Source of the DNA: Roseivivax halotolerans | GTDB taxonomy: Bacteria > Pseudomonadota > Alphaproteobacteria > Rhodobacterales > Rhodobacteraceae | Direction: 5' to 3' | DNA: 64,000 nucleotides | Assembly (NCBI RefSeq): GCF_900115815.1 | Contig: NZ_FOXV01000003.1 | Coordinates: 310,001-374,000 of the forward strand | Shown here: positions 48,852-57,168 of the stretch, piece after piece | Numbering within the stretch: the first letter of the stretch is position 1 | How the letters are laid out: each line of letters starts with the position of its first letter | Program-made: the position numbers and the translations under genes | Notes under the pieces: model-generated | Told to the model about the DNA's origin: nothing | Seen by the model: only the letters and a program-made list of their open reading frames with translations | The model's database searches: none

Positions 48852-49799
48852 ATGAAGTTCGAGGAAAAGCACCTGGTCCATCTGGCCGCCGTGATCGAAT
48901 ACGGTGGCGTCACCGCTGCCGCGGAGCAATTGGGACTGTCGCAACCGGCCGTCTCACGCACCTTGTCGGCGCTCGAAAAACGGGTGGGCGAGCCGCTTTT
49001 TCAACCCGGCAGGCGACCATTGCGCCCGACGGTGATCGGCGCGGAGCTGGGTCGTCACGGCCGCGTCATCCTCGAGGCGGCGCGCGAGGCGGCGGAGACC
49101 ATGTCGAGCTTTCGGTCGGGATCTTCAGGCAAGGTGCGGATCGCGGGCGTTCCCTTCTTCATGGACGCCTTCATCAGCGGCATGATCGGCGGCTTCCAGC
49201 GGATCGAGCCGGACATCCTCGTGGAGCAGGGGTATGGCAACCTTCAGGATCTCGAGAACGGCATCGCCTCCAAGCGGCTCGATCTGGCGATCTGTCCGCT
49301 TGGCGCGATAAAGCCCAAGCCGGAGTTCCGCTTCACCCCGATCCTCAAGGCGCGCAACGTGATCGCCTGCCGTCAGGGGCATCCGCTTCTGCGGCGCAAG
49401 AAGCTGAACCGCACCGACGTTGCGGACTTTCCCTGGGTCGCTCCCCTGCCCGGCTCGCCGCTCATGGCCGATTTGCACACGGTGCTCCTGAACCTCGGCC
49501 TGCAGGAGATTTCCATCCGCTATTCCGGCGGGTCGCTTCTGTCGGTGCTGAACTATCTTGAAGAGACGGACGCGCTGACGATCCTGCCCCATTCGGTGAC
49601 GTTCGCGCACCGCAAGGATCGCAAGGTCACGGTTTTGCCGCTCGATATCCCGCAGCCGCCACGATCCCTCGGCATCCTGCGCGCCCGCGAGGCGCAGCAA
49701 CCGGCGGCCGAGCATCTTGTGGCGCATATTCTCAAGGAGTTCGACGCGTTGCGGGCTGCGATCGAACGCCACCAGACCTCGGTCGTCTGGGGGCCCTGA
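48852..49799 (+). CDS. LysR-family transcriptional regulator
   Basis: A 315-residue LTTR: winged helix-turn-helix (about 5-65; GGVTAAAEQLGLSQPAVSRTLSALE) and a two-lobed effector domain (from about 90). It most likely senses an aromatic substrate or pathway intermediate and turns on the divergent operon at 48711-38614, an inference from position. A weak ribosome site precedes the ATG, as is common for autorepressed regulators. Confidence 0.92.
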   Translation: MKFEEKHLVHLAAVIEYGGVTAAAEQLGLSQPAVSRTLSALEKRVGEPLFQPGRRPLRPTVIGAELGRHGRVILEAAREAAETMSSFRSGSSGKVRIAGVPFFMDAFISGMIGGFQRIEPDILVEQGYGNLQDLENGIASKRLDLAICPLGAIKPKPEFRFTPILKARNVIACRQGHPLLRRKKLNRTDVADFPWVAPLPGSPLMADLHTVLLNLGLQEISIRYSGGSLLSVLNYLEETDALTILPHSVTFAHRKDRKVTVLPLDIPQPPRSLGILRAREAQQPAAEHLVAHILKEFDALRAAIERHQTSVVWGP

Positions 49800-49827
49800 G
49801 CGCAAGCGCGATACCAAGACCGGGGTC

Positions 49828-49853
49828 GCAGGGGCCGGCACTCCGGCCCCTGC
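49828..49853. terminator. Bidirectional hairpin between convergent lysR and putP
   Basis: Perfect 11-bp stem (49828-49838 with 49843-49853) and CACT loop between the two stop codons. No T-run on either strand, so it may slow polymerase rather than stop it alone. Confidence 0.6.
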
Positions 49854-49862
49854 CGAACCGGC

Positions 49863-51332
49863 TCATTCGGCCGGCGATGCCTCCGCTGCGCGGAACTCGC
49901 CCTTATCCTCGGTGGCAAGGCTGACCACGTAGATTGCGAGCCAGGACAGCGCGAAGCCGGGGATCATCTCGTAAAGCCCGGTCGCGGCCTTGAGCGGCGT
50001 GAAGATCCAGAGCCCGACGGTCACGGCGCCCACAACGAGACCCGACACGGCCCCGGCGCCGTTCATACGGGGCCAGGTGAGCGACAAGATGACGAGCGGT
50101 CCGAACGCCGCGCCGAACCCCGCCCAGGCGTTGGCGACAAGACCGAGAACCTGGCTCTCGGGATCACCTGCGATCAGTGCGGCGACGATGCCGACCGCGA
50201 CGACCGCGATACGTCCGACCGTTACCAGCGTGGTCTCGGAGGCGTTCTTGTTCAGGACGAGCTTGTAGAAATCCTCCGCCAGCGAGGAGGACGAGACGAG
50301 AAGCTGGCTCGACACCGTCGACATGATCGCCGCCAGAAGCGCCGCCAGGAGGAAGCCGGTGATCAGACCCGGAAAGAGGTTCTCCGCGAGATAGATGAAG
50401 ATCGTCTCGCTGTCCCCGATCTCGACGCCGTTCCGCTCGACATAGGCCCGGCCGAAGATGCCGACGCCCACCGCGCCAATAAGCGCGATGCCCATCCAGG
50501 CCATGCCGATATTGCGCGCGGTCGAAACCGCCGCGACGCTTTTCACGGCCATGAAGCGCACGATGATATGCGGCTGTCCGAAATAACCGAGGCCCCAGGC
50601 GAGAAGTGAGATGAACCCGATGAAGGTCATGTCGGCGGTCCAGAGGTTGAGACTGAAGCCTTCGACGCCCGACAGGGTCTCCTGCGCCTGACCGAAACCG
50701 CCGCCTTCACCAGCATAAAGCACGATCGCGGGCATGATGATCAGCGCCAGCATCATGATGAGACCCTGGCAGAAATCGGTGAGCGATACGGCGAGGAACC
50801 CGCCGACGACAGTGTAGGCCAGAACGACGCCGAGGGTCAGCCAGACCCCGAACTGGTAGCTGCCGTCGAATGCGCTCTGGAAGAGTTTCCCGCCTGCGAC
50901 GAGACCCGAGGCGGTGTAGACTGCGAAGAAGACCACGATGATGACCGCCGAGACCATGCGCAGCGTGCCGCCTTGCGAGGGGAAGCGATTGGCCAGAAAG
51001 GCCGGGATCGTCAGCGCGTTGTCATATCGTTCTGTCTGCTCGCGCAAGCGCGGCGCAACGACGATCCAATTGACCAGTGCCCCGATGAAAAGGCCGATCC
51101 CGATCCAGGCTTCCACGAGACCAGAGGCATAAAGCGCCCCCGGAAGCCCGAGCAATAGCCAACCGGACATATCCGACGCGCCCGCGGACAGCGCGGCGAC
51201 GGCCGGGGGAAGATTGCGTCCGCCGAGAATGTATTCCTCGGAACTCGAAGTGGCATTTCGATAGGCGTAAATCCCTATCCCGAGCATCAGGATGAAATAA
51301 GCCGCCAGGCTGATGAGAACTCCTAAAGACAT
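49863..51332 (-). CDS. putP: Sodium/proline symporter
   Basis: A 489-residue sodium:solute symporter (SSS family) with about 13 helices. It has GASDMSGWLLLGLPG and the family signature WGLGYFGQPHIIVRFMA. PutP identity rests on the similarity of these stretches; other SSS substrates remain possible. The start at 51332 has GGAGGG upstream; a longer frame to 51398 lacks one. It stands alone, and no putA is in the window. Confidence 0.92.
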   Translation of the reverse strand: MSLGVLISLAAYFILMLGIGIYAYRNATSSSEEYILGGRNLPPAVAALSAGASDMSGWLLLGLPGALYASGLVEAWIGIGLFIGALVNWIVVAPRLREQTERYDNALTIPAFLANRFPSQGGTLRMVSAVIIVVFFAVYTASGLVAGGKLFQSAFDGSYQFGVWLTLGVVLAYTVVGGFLAVSLTDFCQGLIMMLALIIMPAIVLYAGEGGGFGQAQETLSGVEGFSLNLWTADMTFIGFISLLAWGLGYFGQPHIIVRFMAVKSVAAVSTARNIGMAWMGIALIGAVGVGIFGRAYVERNGVEIGDSETIFIYLAENLFPGLITGFLLAALLAAIMSTVSSQLLVSSSSLAEDFYKLVLNKNASETTLVTVGRIAVVAVGIVAALIAGDPESQVLGLVANAWAGFGAAFGPLVILSLTWPRMNGAGAVSGLVVGAVTVGLWIFTPLKAATGLYEMIPGFALSWLAIYVVSLATEDKGEFRAAEASPAE

Positions 51333-51404
51333 AAAGGCCCTCCAATCCGTGTTGGTTTTATCGACATGGCACCATTCGCCTGCCGCAAGGCCGAGCATGT
51401 CTGA

Positions 51405-51481
51405 GTTTCAATGGCGATCAAGAAATCTCCCTGCAGCGCTCTTTCTCGAACGGAATTCGTCAACCGGTGTCTCATTGAAAC
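51405..51481. promoter_or_regulatory. Spaced 9-bp inverted repeat upstream of putP
   Basis: GTTTCAATG (51405-51413) and its exact reverse complement CATTGAAAC (51473-51481), 59 bp apart, lie about 73-149 bp before the putP start in a 291-bp gap. Two sites for one regulator are possible. Apart from these repeats nothing else was recognised in this gap. Confidence 0.35.
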
Positions 51482-51623
51482 CTAGGACGAGATGACGCAG
51501 CGGCCAGCTCGCGATTTTCACGCGCCTGACGCAAAAGCCGCTATGCGCGCGCGATGAGCCTTCCGAGCCATCATCGAGGCACCTACCAACGGCGTCGAAG
51601 TCGCGTCCCGGCACCCGGCGCGA

Positions 51624-52037
51624 TCAGGTTCGGACAACGAGAACCGAGCAGTCCGCATGGGCCACAACATGGCTCGCGGTGGTTCCGAGCAGGTAATCCT
51701 TCACCTTGGGGTTCGCCGATTCCATGACGATTATGTCGACCTTGCGCTCGTCTGCGAGCTTCACGATCTGGCGGTGGGTCGAGCCTTTCCTGACGACGAG
51801 CTCGACCTCGATCCCTTCCGCGGGATGGCTGCGGATGAATTTCTGCAATTCCTGCTTCCAGAAGGCTTCGGAATCCCGGATGTTCAGATTTCGCTCCATC
51901 TCCGGGGCGATCGTCGTCACGATGAGCTTCGCCCCGCGGCGGCGGGCCATTTCAACGGCCTCGTCATAGGCAGCGAAATCCACGGCCGCGTGCCTGAGGT
52001 TCACCGGACAAAGGATGAGCTTGGTCTCACGGGCCAT
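51624..52037 (-). CDS. Universal stress protein (UspA family)
   Basis: A 137-residue single-domain USP: an LILCPVNLRH start, IVMESANPK, and the nucleotide-binding-like end LGTTASHVVAHADCSVLVVR. The ATP-binding G-x2-G-x9-G pattern is incomplete here, so ATP binding is uncertain. AAGGGAA precedes the start at 52037. Divergent from the small membrane protein gene. Confidence 0.9.
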   Translation of the reverse strand: MARETKLILCPVNLRHAAVDFAAYDEAVEMARRRGAKLIVTTIAPEMERNLNIRDSEAFWKQELQKFIRSHPAEGIEVELVVRKGSTHRQIVKLADERKVDIIVMESANPKVKDYLLGTTASHVVAHADCSVLVVRT

Positions 52038-52273
52038 GACACGTTCCCTTTCGTGCAAATCGATATGTCTGACCGGACCGTGAAGATGCCGGAGGCGTCG
52101 CGCAAGCCGCCAATTTCCCTTTGAGGGCGTCAAATCCAGATTTTTGCATTGCTGTTCACTCAACGAAACCCGCTGGCTATCGCAAGCCTCGATCACGGAT
52201 CCTTTCATCGCCTTTGATTTTGAAACGCCAACCTACAGGCTTAGCTCGTCATATGAAGGAAAGGAGCGCTCTT

Positions 52274-52546
52274 ATGGCACCGCAACTCATCGCACTGATC
52301 ATCGTGACACCCTTCATTCTTATCTTCATCTATGCCGGTTATCACGAATACCGCCGTTACAAGACCGAAGGACGCGCAACCTACGGCCTGATGTTCGACG
52401 AAGAGACGGGAACGAGCCACGTCACCGGCATTGCGGATCACGAAGACGCTTATGATCCCGATGAATTTGACCCAAGCGCCTACAACGACCCGGATGTGAA
52501 AACCTCGGAGGACGACGAGACGGACGCCACGCCCGAGCGGTCCTGA
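52274..52546 (+). CDS. Small membrane protein with acidic tail, function unknown
   Basis: A 90-residue protein with one N-terminal membrane helix (about 4-22), a short basic stretch (YHEYRRYKTEGR) and a strongly acidic C-terminal half. The ATG at 52274 has AAGGAG 9 bp upstream; a longer frame from 52121 is not needed. Not assigned to a family. It shares a 236-bp divergent gap with the USP gene; the acidic tail would face the cytoplasm or periplasm depending on helix orientation. Confidence 0.6.
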   Translation: MAPQLIALIIVTPFILIFIYAGYHEYRRYKTEGRATYGLMFDEETGTSHVTGIADHEDAYDPDEFDPSAYNDPDVKTSEDDETDATPERS

Positions 52547-52558
52547 CCGCTTGGACCC

Positions 52559-53539
52559 CTAGCCTTCGCTTGAGGCGCGCACGGGCGTCGCGATCCGCAG
52601 AAGGCTCTTCTGCAAGAGGATGAAGCAAAGAAGAAGCACGCCAATCACGATCTTCGTCCACCAGCTCGAGAGCGTACCATCAAAGACGATGTAGGTCTGG
52701 ATAAGCCCCATTGTCAGAACACCGAAGAGCGTGCCGACGACGTAACCGGCCCCGCCGGTCAACAAAGTGCCCCCGATCACGACCGCGGCGATGGCGGTCA
52801 ACTCGGTTCCGACCGTCGCGAGCGGATAGCCCGAACCGGTATAGATCGCGAAGACGATGCCCGAAAGGCCGGCCATCAAGCCAGAGAATGCGTAAATACC
52901 GATCGTCGTGCGTCCAACCTCGACGCCCATCAGGCGCGCCGTGTCGGGCCCGCCCCCGATGGCGAAGACGCTCGCCCCGAAGCGTGTGCGATGGGCAACG
53001 AGAGCGCCGCCCGCTATGGCGAGCAGCATCAACGCCCCGATCAGCGTGAACCGTCCGCCACCGGGCATACGCCAATGGCTGTCCTGCAGCGCCTCGAAGA
53101 AGGCATGATCGATCGGCACGGAATCGATGGTGAGCATGTAAGCCGCGCCGCGCGCCAGGAACATGCCAGCCAGCGTGACGATGAAGGCGGGCATCGCGAG
53201 CCCGTGTATGATCGCGCCCATCACGGCGCCGAACGCGGTCGTTACGACCAGCAACAGCGCGAAGACGATGATCGGATGAAGCCCTGTGTCCCTCAGCATC
53301 ACCGCGATGAAGACGCCCGAGAAGGCGATGACCGACCCGACGCTGAGATCGATGCCGCCCGAAAGGATCACGACGGTCATGCCGACGGCGACGATGCCGA
53401 GATAAGCATTGTCCGTCAGCAGGTTGCCCACGACGCGGGTCGACAGCATGAACGGAAATTGCAGCCAGCACAACAGGTAGGCTGTGAAGAAGATCGCGAT
53501 TGTCGCAAGCAGCGGGTAGAGGCGTGGATTGGGTCTCAT
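52559..53539 (-). CDS. yjfF: Sugar ABC transporter permease, YjfF-like
   Basis: A 326-residue permease of the BPD_transp_2 (RbsC) family with about nine helices. The [18 protein letters not shown] motif is present. Together with YtfT it forms the channel of a YtfQRT-YjfF importer, which in E. coli carries galactofuranose. It starts at 53539, overlapping ytfT (ATGA). Last gene of the sugar operon. Confidence 0.92.
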   Translation of the reverse strand: MRPNPRLYPLLATIAIFFTAYLLCWLQFPFMLSTRVVGNLLTDNAYLGIVAVGMTVVILSGGIDLSVGSVIAFSGVFIAVMLRDTGLHPIIVFALLLVVTTAFGAVMGAIIHGLAMPAFIVTLAGMFLARGAAYMLTIDSVPIDHAFFEALQDSHWRMPGGGRFTLIGALMLLAIAGGALVAHRTRFGASVFAIGGGPDTARLMGVEVGRTTIGIYAFSGLMAGLSGIVFAIYTGSGYPLATVGTELTAIAAVVIGGTLLTGGAGYVVGTLFGVLTMGLIQTYIVFDGTLSSWWTKIVIGVLLLCFILLQKSLLRIATPVRASSEG

Positions 53540-54564
53540 CTGGTGTCTCGGCTGCCAATGGGTTTCGGCTCGCGCTGGCGCCGGATCTCCATTCGCAGCC
53601 AATGCCAGTGCTGCGACAGGTTCGGCGATTGGACGAGCAGGATCACAAGCACGAGCCCGGCTTTGATCACGAGGTTGTATTCCGACGGAAAGCCCGCGAG
53701 CAGGATGCCGGTATCCACCGTCTGGATGATGAGTGCGCCGAGGATCGAGGCCGCGACGGAGAAGCGCCCGCCCAGAAGGGAATTGCCGCCGATCACGACC
53801 GCGAGGATGGCATCGAGCTCCAGCCAGAGGCCGGCATTGTTGGCATCCGCACCGCGGATGTCGGCAGTGGCGACAATGCCGGCCAACGCCGCGCAGAAGC
53901 CCGAGGCCGCGTAAACGGCAATCAGCAGCACCCTCGCGTTGATCCCGGCCACGGTCGAGGCCGAGCGGTTGATGCCGATGGCTTCGACCAGAAGGCCGAG
54001 CGCCGTGCGCCGCATGATGAAGGCGACCGCGATCCCCGTCACGAGCCAAAGGAGGGCCGGAACGGGCACGCCTGCCACCGTTCCCGACCCGATCCAGGCG
54101 AAGGCCGGGTCCGAGAAGGTCAGGATCCGCCCCTCGGTGATAAGCTGGGCGATCCCGCGCCCGGAGGTCATCAGGATCAGCGTGGCGACGATGGGCTGGA
54201 TGCCGACATAGGCCACGAGACAGCCGTTCCAGAGACCGCAGGTCAGCCCTGCGACGATTGCCAGGAGGACAGCCGGGAACACGCCCCAGCCGGCGGCAAG
54301 CGTCCAGGCCGCCACAGCGCCGGAAATCGCCATGACCGTACCGACGCTGAGGTCGATGCCTCGCGTCGCGATGACCAGCGTCATGCCGATCGCCAGTAGC
54401 GCCACGGGCGCGCCACGCTTCACGATATCGACGACCGGCCCTGTCAGGCGTCCGTTTTCGAAGGAGATCGCCAGGAATTGCGGAAAGAAGATCGACACGA
54501 GCGCGACAAGCGCCAGGAGCGTCAGGATCTGCGGCAGGCAACGGCGGAGCGCACGGGTCATCAC
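53536..54564 (-). CDS. ytfT: Sugar ABC transporter permease, YtfT-like
   Basis: A 342-residue RbsC-type permease with about nine helices and a GMTLVIATRGIDLSVGTV motif. It is coupled to ytfR (54561-54564 overlap) and to yjfF. Two different permeases with one ATPase are the mark of the YtfQRT-YjfF system. Confidence 0.93.
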   Translation of the reverse strand: MMTRALRRCLPQILTLLALVALVSIFFPQFLAISFENGRLTGPVVDIVKRGAPVALLAIGMTLVIATRGIDLSVGTVMAISGAVAAWTLAAGWGVFPAVLLAIVAGLTCGLWNGCLVAYVGIQPIVATLILMTSGRGIAQLITEGRILTFSDPAFAWIGSGTVAGVPVPALLWLVTGIAVAFIMRRTALGLLVEAIGINRSASTVAGINARVLLIAVYAASGFCAALAGIVATADIRGADANNAGLWLELDAILAVVIGGNSLLGGRFSVAASILGALIIQTVDTGILLAGFPSEYNLVIKAGLVLVILLVQSPNLSQHWHWLRMEIRRQREPKPIGSRDTR

Positions 54565-56069
54565 GCGACCTTCCCTGCATCTGGCGCAGCGATGGCAGTC
54601 ACGATCGCGCCGCTGGTGATCTCCACCCCGCTCAACTCCGCGACATGGGCGCGGTCCCGCACGACGATAATACGGTCGGAGGCCGCGACCAGCTCGTCAA
54701 GCTCGGACGAGATCACGAGGACCGACATGCCGCCCTCGGTGATTTCTCCGATCAGCCGCAGGATCTCGGCATGTGCCCCGACATCGACACCGCGTGTCGG
54801 CTCGTCGAGGATCAGGAACCGCGGGTTCATCGCCAGCCAGCGCGCGAGGACGACCTTCTGCTGGTTGCCGCCGGACAGCTCGCCCACCGCCTTCTCCGCA
54901 TCGGAGGTTCGGATATCGAGCCGCTTGATATAGGTTTCGGCAAGCCGGGCCTGTTCGGCGCGCGGCACCGGTTTGGCCCATCCGCGCCGGGCCTGCAGCG
55001 CCAGTATGATGTTCTCGCGCACGGACAGGTCCGCAACGATGCCGTCGGTCTTGCGCTCTTCGGGGGCGAAGCCGAACCCGGCCGCGATGGCCTCGCGCGG
55101 GCTGGTCAGCGATACGGGCTCTCCGTCGACCTTGGCCTCTCCGCGCTGCGCGGCGCGGATGCCGAACATCAGCTCCGCCGTTTCCGTGCGGCCCGACCCC
55201 AAAAGACCGGCGAGCCCGATCACCTCGCCCTCGCGCACGGTCAGATCGAACGGGTCTACAAGCCCGTCGCGCCCGTATCCCTTGAAGTCCACCACGGTCC
55301 GGCGCGCCTCGCTGCGGGTGTGATCCGCCCCTTGCTCCGCCTCAACCTCTTCGAGCTCGCGTCCCAGCATGTGGCGGATCAGGGCCACGCGGTCGAGTTC
55401 GGCGGTCTTTTCCGTGACGATCTTCGCGCCGTTCCTCAGAACCGTGACCCGATCCGTCAGCTCGAACACCTGGTCAAGGAAATGCGAGACGAACACGATG
55501 CCGAGCCCGCGATCCCGCAGACCCCGGACCACATCGAAAAGCATCCGCGTCTCGGCCGCATCAAGGCTCGCAGTCGGCTCGTCGAGGATCAGGATCTTGC
55601 CGGACAGCTCAACCGCACGGGCGATGGCGACGATCTGCCGGATCGCCACGGAATAACTGCCAAGATCGCGCCCCACATCGATATCGAGCCCGTATCCTTC
55701 AAGCATCCGCCGCGCCTCGGCGCGCTGCGCCCGTCCGTCGATCAACCCGAAGCGGCGCGGCTCGCGTCCAAAGGTCAGGTTCTTGGCAACCGTGAGGTTA
55801 TCCAGAAGGTTCACCTCCTGGTAGACAGTCCCGATGCCGAGCGACTGCGCCTCGGCCGTGCTGCCTGGCGAGATCGGCTCGCCATCGAGACGGATATCTC
55901 CTTCGTCGCGCCGATACGCGCCAGTCAGGCACTTGATGAGCGTGGACTTGCCCGCGCCGTTCTCGCCCAGAAGCGCGTGAACCTCGCCCGCTGCAAGATC
56001 GAAATCGACGCTGTCGAGGGCCTTCGTGCCCGGAAACGACTTGCTGAGGTCGCGGATGGTCAGAAGCAT
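54561..56069 (-). CDS. ytfR: Sugar ABC transporter ATP-binding protein, YtfR-like
   Basis: A 502-residue double ATPase of the ribose/galactose importer class. Domain 1 has Walker A GENGAGKST; domain 2 has the degenerate GLLGSGRTE and the signature LSGGNQQKV with [14 protein letters not shown]. The start overlaps nothing upstream: a 52-bp gap with a stem-loop separates it from ytfQ. Confidence 0.94.
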   Translation of the reverse strand: MLLTIRDLSKSFPGTKALDSVDFDLAAGEVHALLGENGAGKSTLIKCLTGAYRRDEGDIRLDGEPISPGSTAEAQSLGIGTVYQEVNLLDNLTVAKNLTFGREPRRFGLIDGRAQRAEARRMLEGYGLDIDVGRDLGSYSVAIRQIVAIARAVELSGKILILDEPTASLDAAETRMLFDVVRGLRDRGLGIVFVSHFLDQVFELTDRVTVLRNGAKIVTEKTAELDRVALIRHMLGRELEEVEAEQGADHTRSEARRTVVDFKGYGRDGLVDPFDLTVREGEVIGLAGLLGSGRTETAELMFGIRAAQRGEAKVDGEPVSLTSPREAIAAGFGFAPEERKTDGIVADLSVRENIILALQARRGWAKPVPRAEQARLAETYIKRLDIRTSDAEKAVGELSGGNQQKVVLARWLAMNPRFLILDEPTRGVDVGAHAEILRLIGEITEGGMSVLVISSELDELVAASDRIIVVRDRAHVAELSGVEITSGAIVTAIAAPDAGKVA

Positions 56070-56089
56070 GACGTCTGTCCCGTGTCAGG

Positions 56090-56113
56090 GCCGGGGCGGC
56101 GATGCGCCCCGGC
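56090..56113 (-). promoter_or_regulatory. Intercistronic stem-loop between ytfQ and ytfR
   Basis: Perfect 9-bp GC stem (56090-56098 with 56105-56113) with a 6-nt loop and no T-run, just after the binding-protein stop. Such hairpins often protect the binding-protein mRNA so that it is made in excess over the membrane subunits. Confidence 0.6.
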
Positions 56114-56121
56114 TCGTTCGC

Positions 56122-57063
56122 TCAGTAACCCAGATCCTTGCGGGCCTCGTATTCCGCCATCGGATCATCGTCCTGCGTATAGAGCCGCGATTCCGTCTGG
56201 ATGAACTTCTCGGGCTCGGTGCCGTCCGCCCAGTATGCCTCGAGCGCATCGAACGCCGGCCCCGACATGTTCGGCGTCAGCTCGACGGTCGCGTTCGCGT
56301 CGCCATTGGCCATCGCCTGGAAAATGTCCGGCACCGCGTCGATGGAGACGATCAGGATATCTTCGCCGGGGTTCATCCCAGCTTCGTTGATCGCCTGGAT
56401 CGCACCGAGCGCCATGTCGTCGTTATGGGCGTAGAGCGCGCAGATCTCGTTGCCGCTTTCGGCCTGCAGGAAGCTCTCCATGACTTCCTTGCCGCCCGAG
56501 CGGGTGAAATCGCCGGTCTGGCTGCGGACGATCTCGATGCCCTCCGCCCCGTCGATGGCGTTGCGGAAGCCGGTCGCGCGGTCGATAGCCGGCGACGAGC
56601 CGGTCGTGCCTTGCAACTCGACGACGCGGCACTCGCCCTCGGGCTTGTTGTCGACGAGCCATTGCCCGGCGACCTCGCCTTCATGCACAAGATCCGAGCC
56701 CACCGCCGTCAGGTACAGGTCTTCGGAGCTGTCCACCCGGCGGTCGAGCAGCACGACCGGGATGTCCGCCTCTGCGGCTTCCTCGAGCACGCTGTCCCAG
56801 CCGGTCGCGACAACCGGTGCGAGCAGGATGGCGTCGACGCCTTGCGCCACGAAAGACCGGATGGCCGCGATCTGGTTTTCCTGGCGCTGCTGCGCGTCCG
56901 AGAAGCGCAGATCGATCCCGCGCGCTTCGGCTTCCTGGCGCGTCAGCGTCGTTTCCGCCGCCCGCCAGCCCGATTCCGAGCCGATCTGCGAGAAACCGAC
57001 GGTTTGCGCGCTCGCCGCGGTGCCCGCGAGCAGCGCGGCACTTGTCAGAAGAATACGTTTCAT
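56122..57063 (-). CDS. ytfQ: Sugar ABC transporter substrate-binding protein, YtfQ-like
   Basis: A 313-residue periplasmic binding protein with a 19-residue signal peptide (ending ASA). It closely follows E. coli YtfQ: VGFSQIGSESGWRAAET, ENQIAAIRSFVAQGVDAI, APVVATGW, RSQTGDFTRS.GKEVMESF and YAHNDDM. YtfQ binds galactofuranose and, less well, other sugars. The L-arabinose/galactose oxidation genes just upstream make galactose or arabinose furanoses likely ligands. Confidence 0.93.
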   Translation of the reverse strand: MKRILLTSAALLAGTAASAQTVGFSQIGSESGWRAAETTLTRQEAEARGIDLRFSDAQQRQENQIAAIRSFVAQGVDAILLAPVVATGWDSVLEEAAEADIPVVLLDRRVDSSEDLYLTAVGSDLVHEGEVAGQWLVDNKPEGECRVVELQGTTGSSPAIDRATGFRNAIDGAEGIEIVRSQTGDFTRSGGKEVMESFLQAESGNEICALYAHNDDMALGAIQAINEAGMNPGEDILIVSIDAVPDIFQAMANGDANATVELTPNMSGPAFDALEAYWADGTEPEKFIQTESRLYTQDDDPMAEYEARKDLGY

Positions 57064-57118
57064 TATCTCACTCCCTTTGATGAACGGGACCGCCGTTTCG
57101 GTGCAAGCCCCTTTGTCT

Positions 57119-57150
57119 GGCCGGGTCCGGGAGACCGCCCGGGTCCGGCC
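57119..57150 (-). terminator. Stem-loop after the semialdehyde dehydrogenase gene
   Basis: A 13-bp stem with two G-T wobbles (57119-57131 with 57138-57150) in the 105-bp gap before ytfQ. Without a T-run it may be a partial terminator or mRNA-stabilising element, so ytfQ could also have its own promoter. Confidence 0.5.
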
Positions 57151-57168
57151 ATCTTGTAAGAGGGCTCC

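Noticed and set aside
52121-52133. FNR-like dyad TTGA-N5-TCAA in the stress protein upstream region
   Set aside because: FNR sites need six bases between TTGA and TCAA; this one has five and poor flanks.
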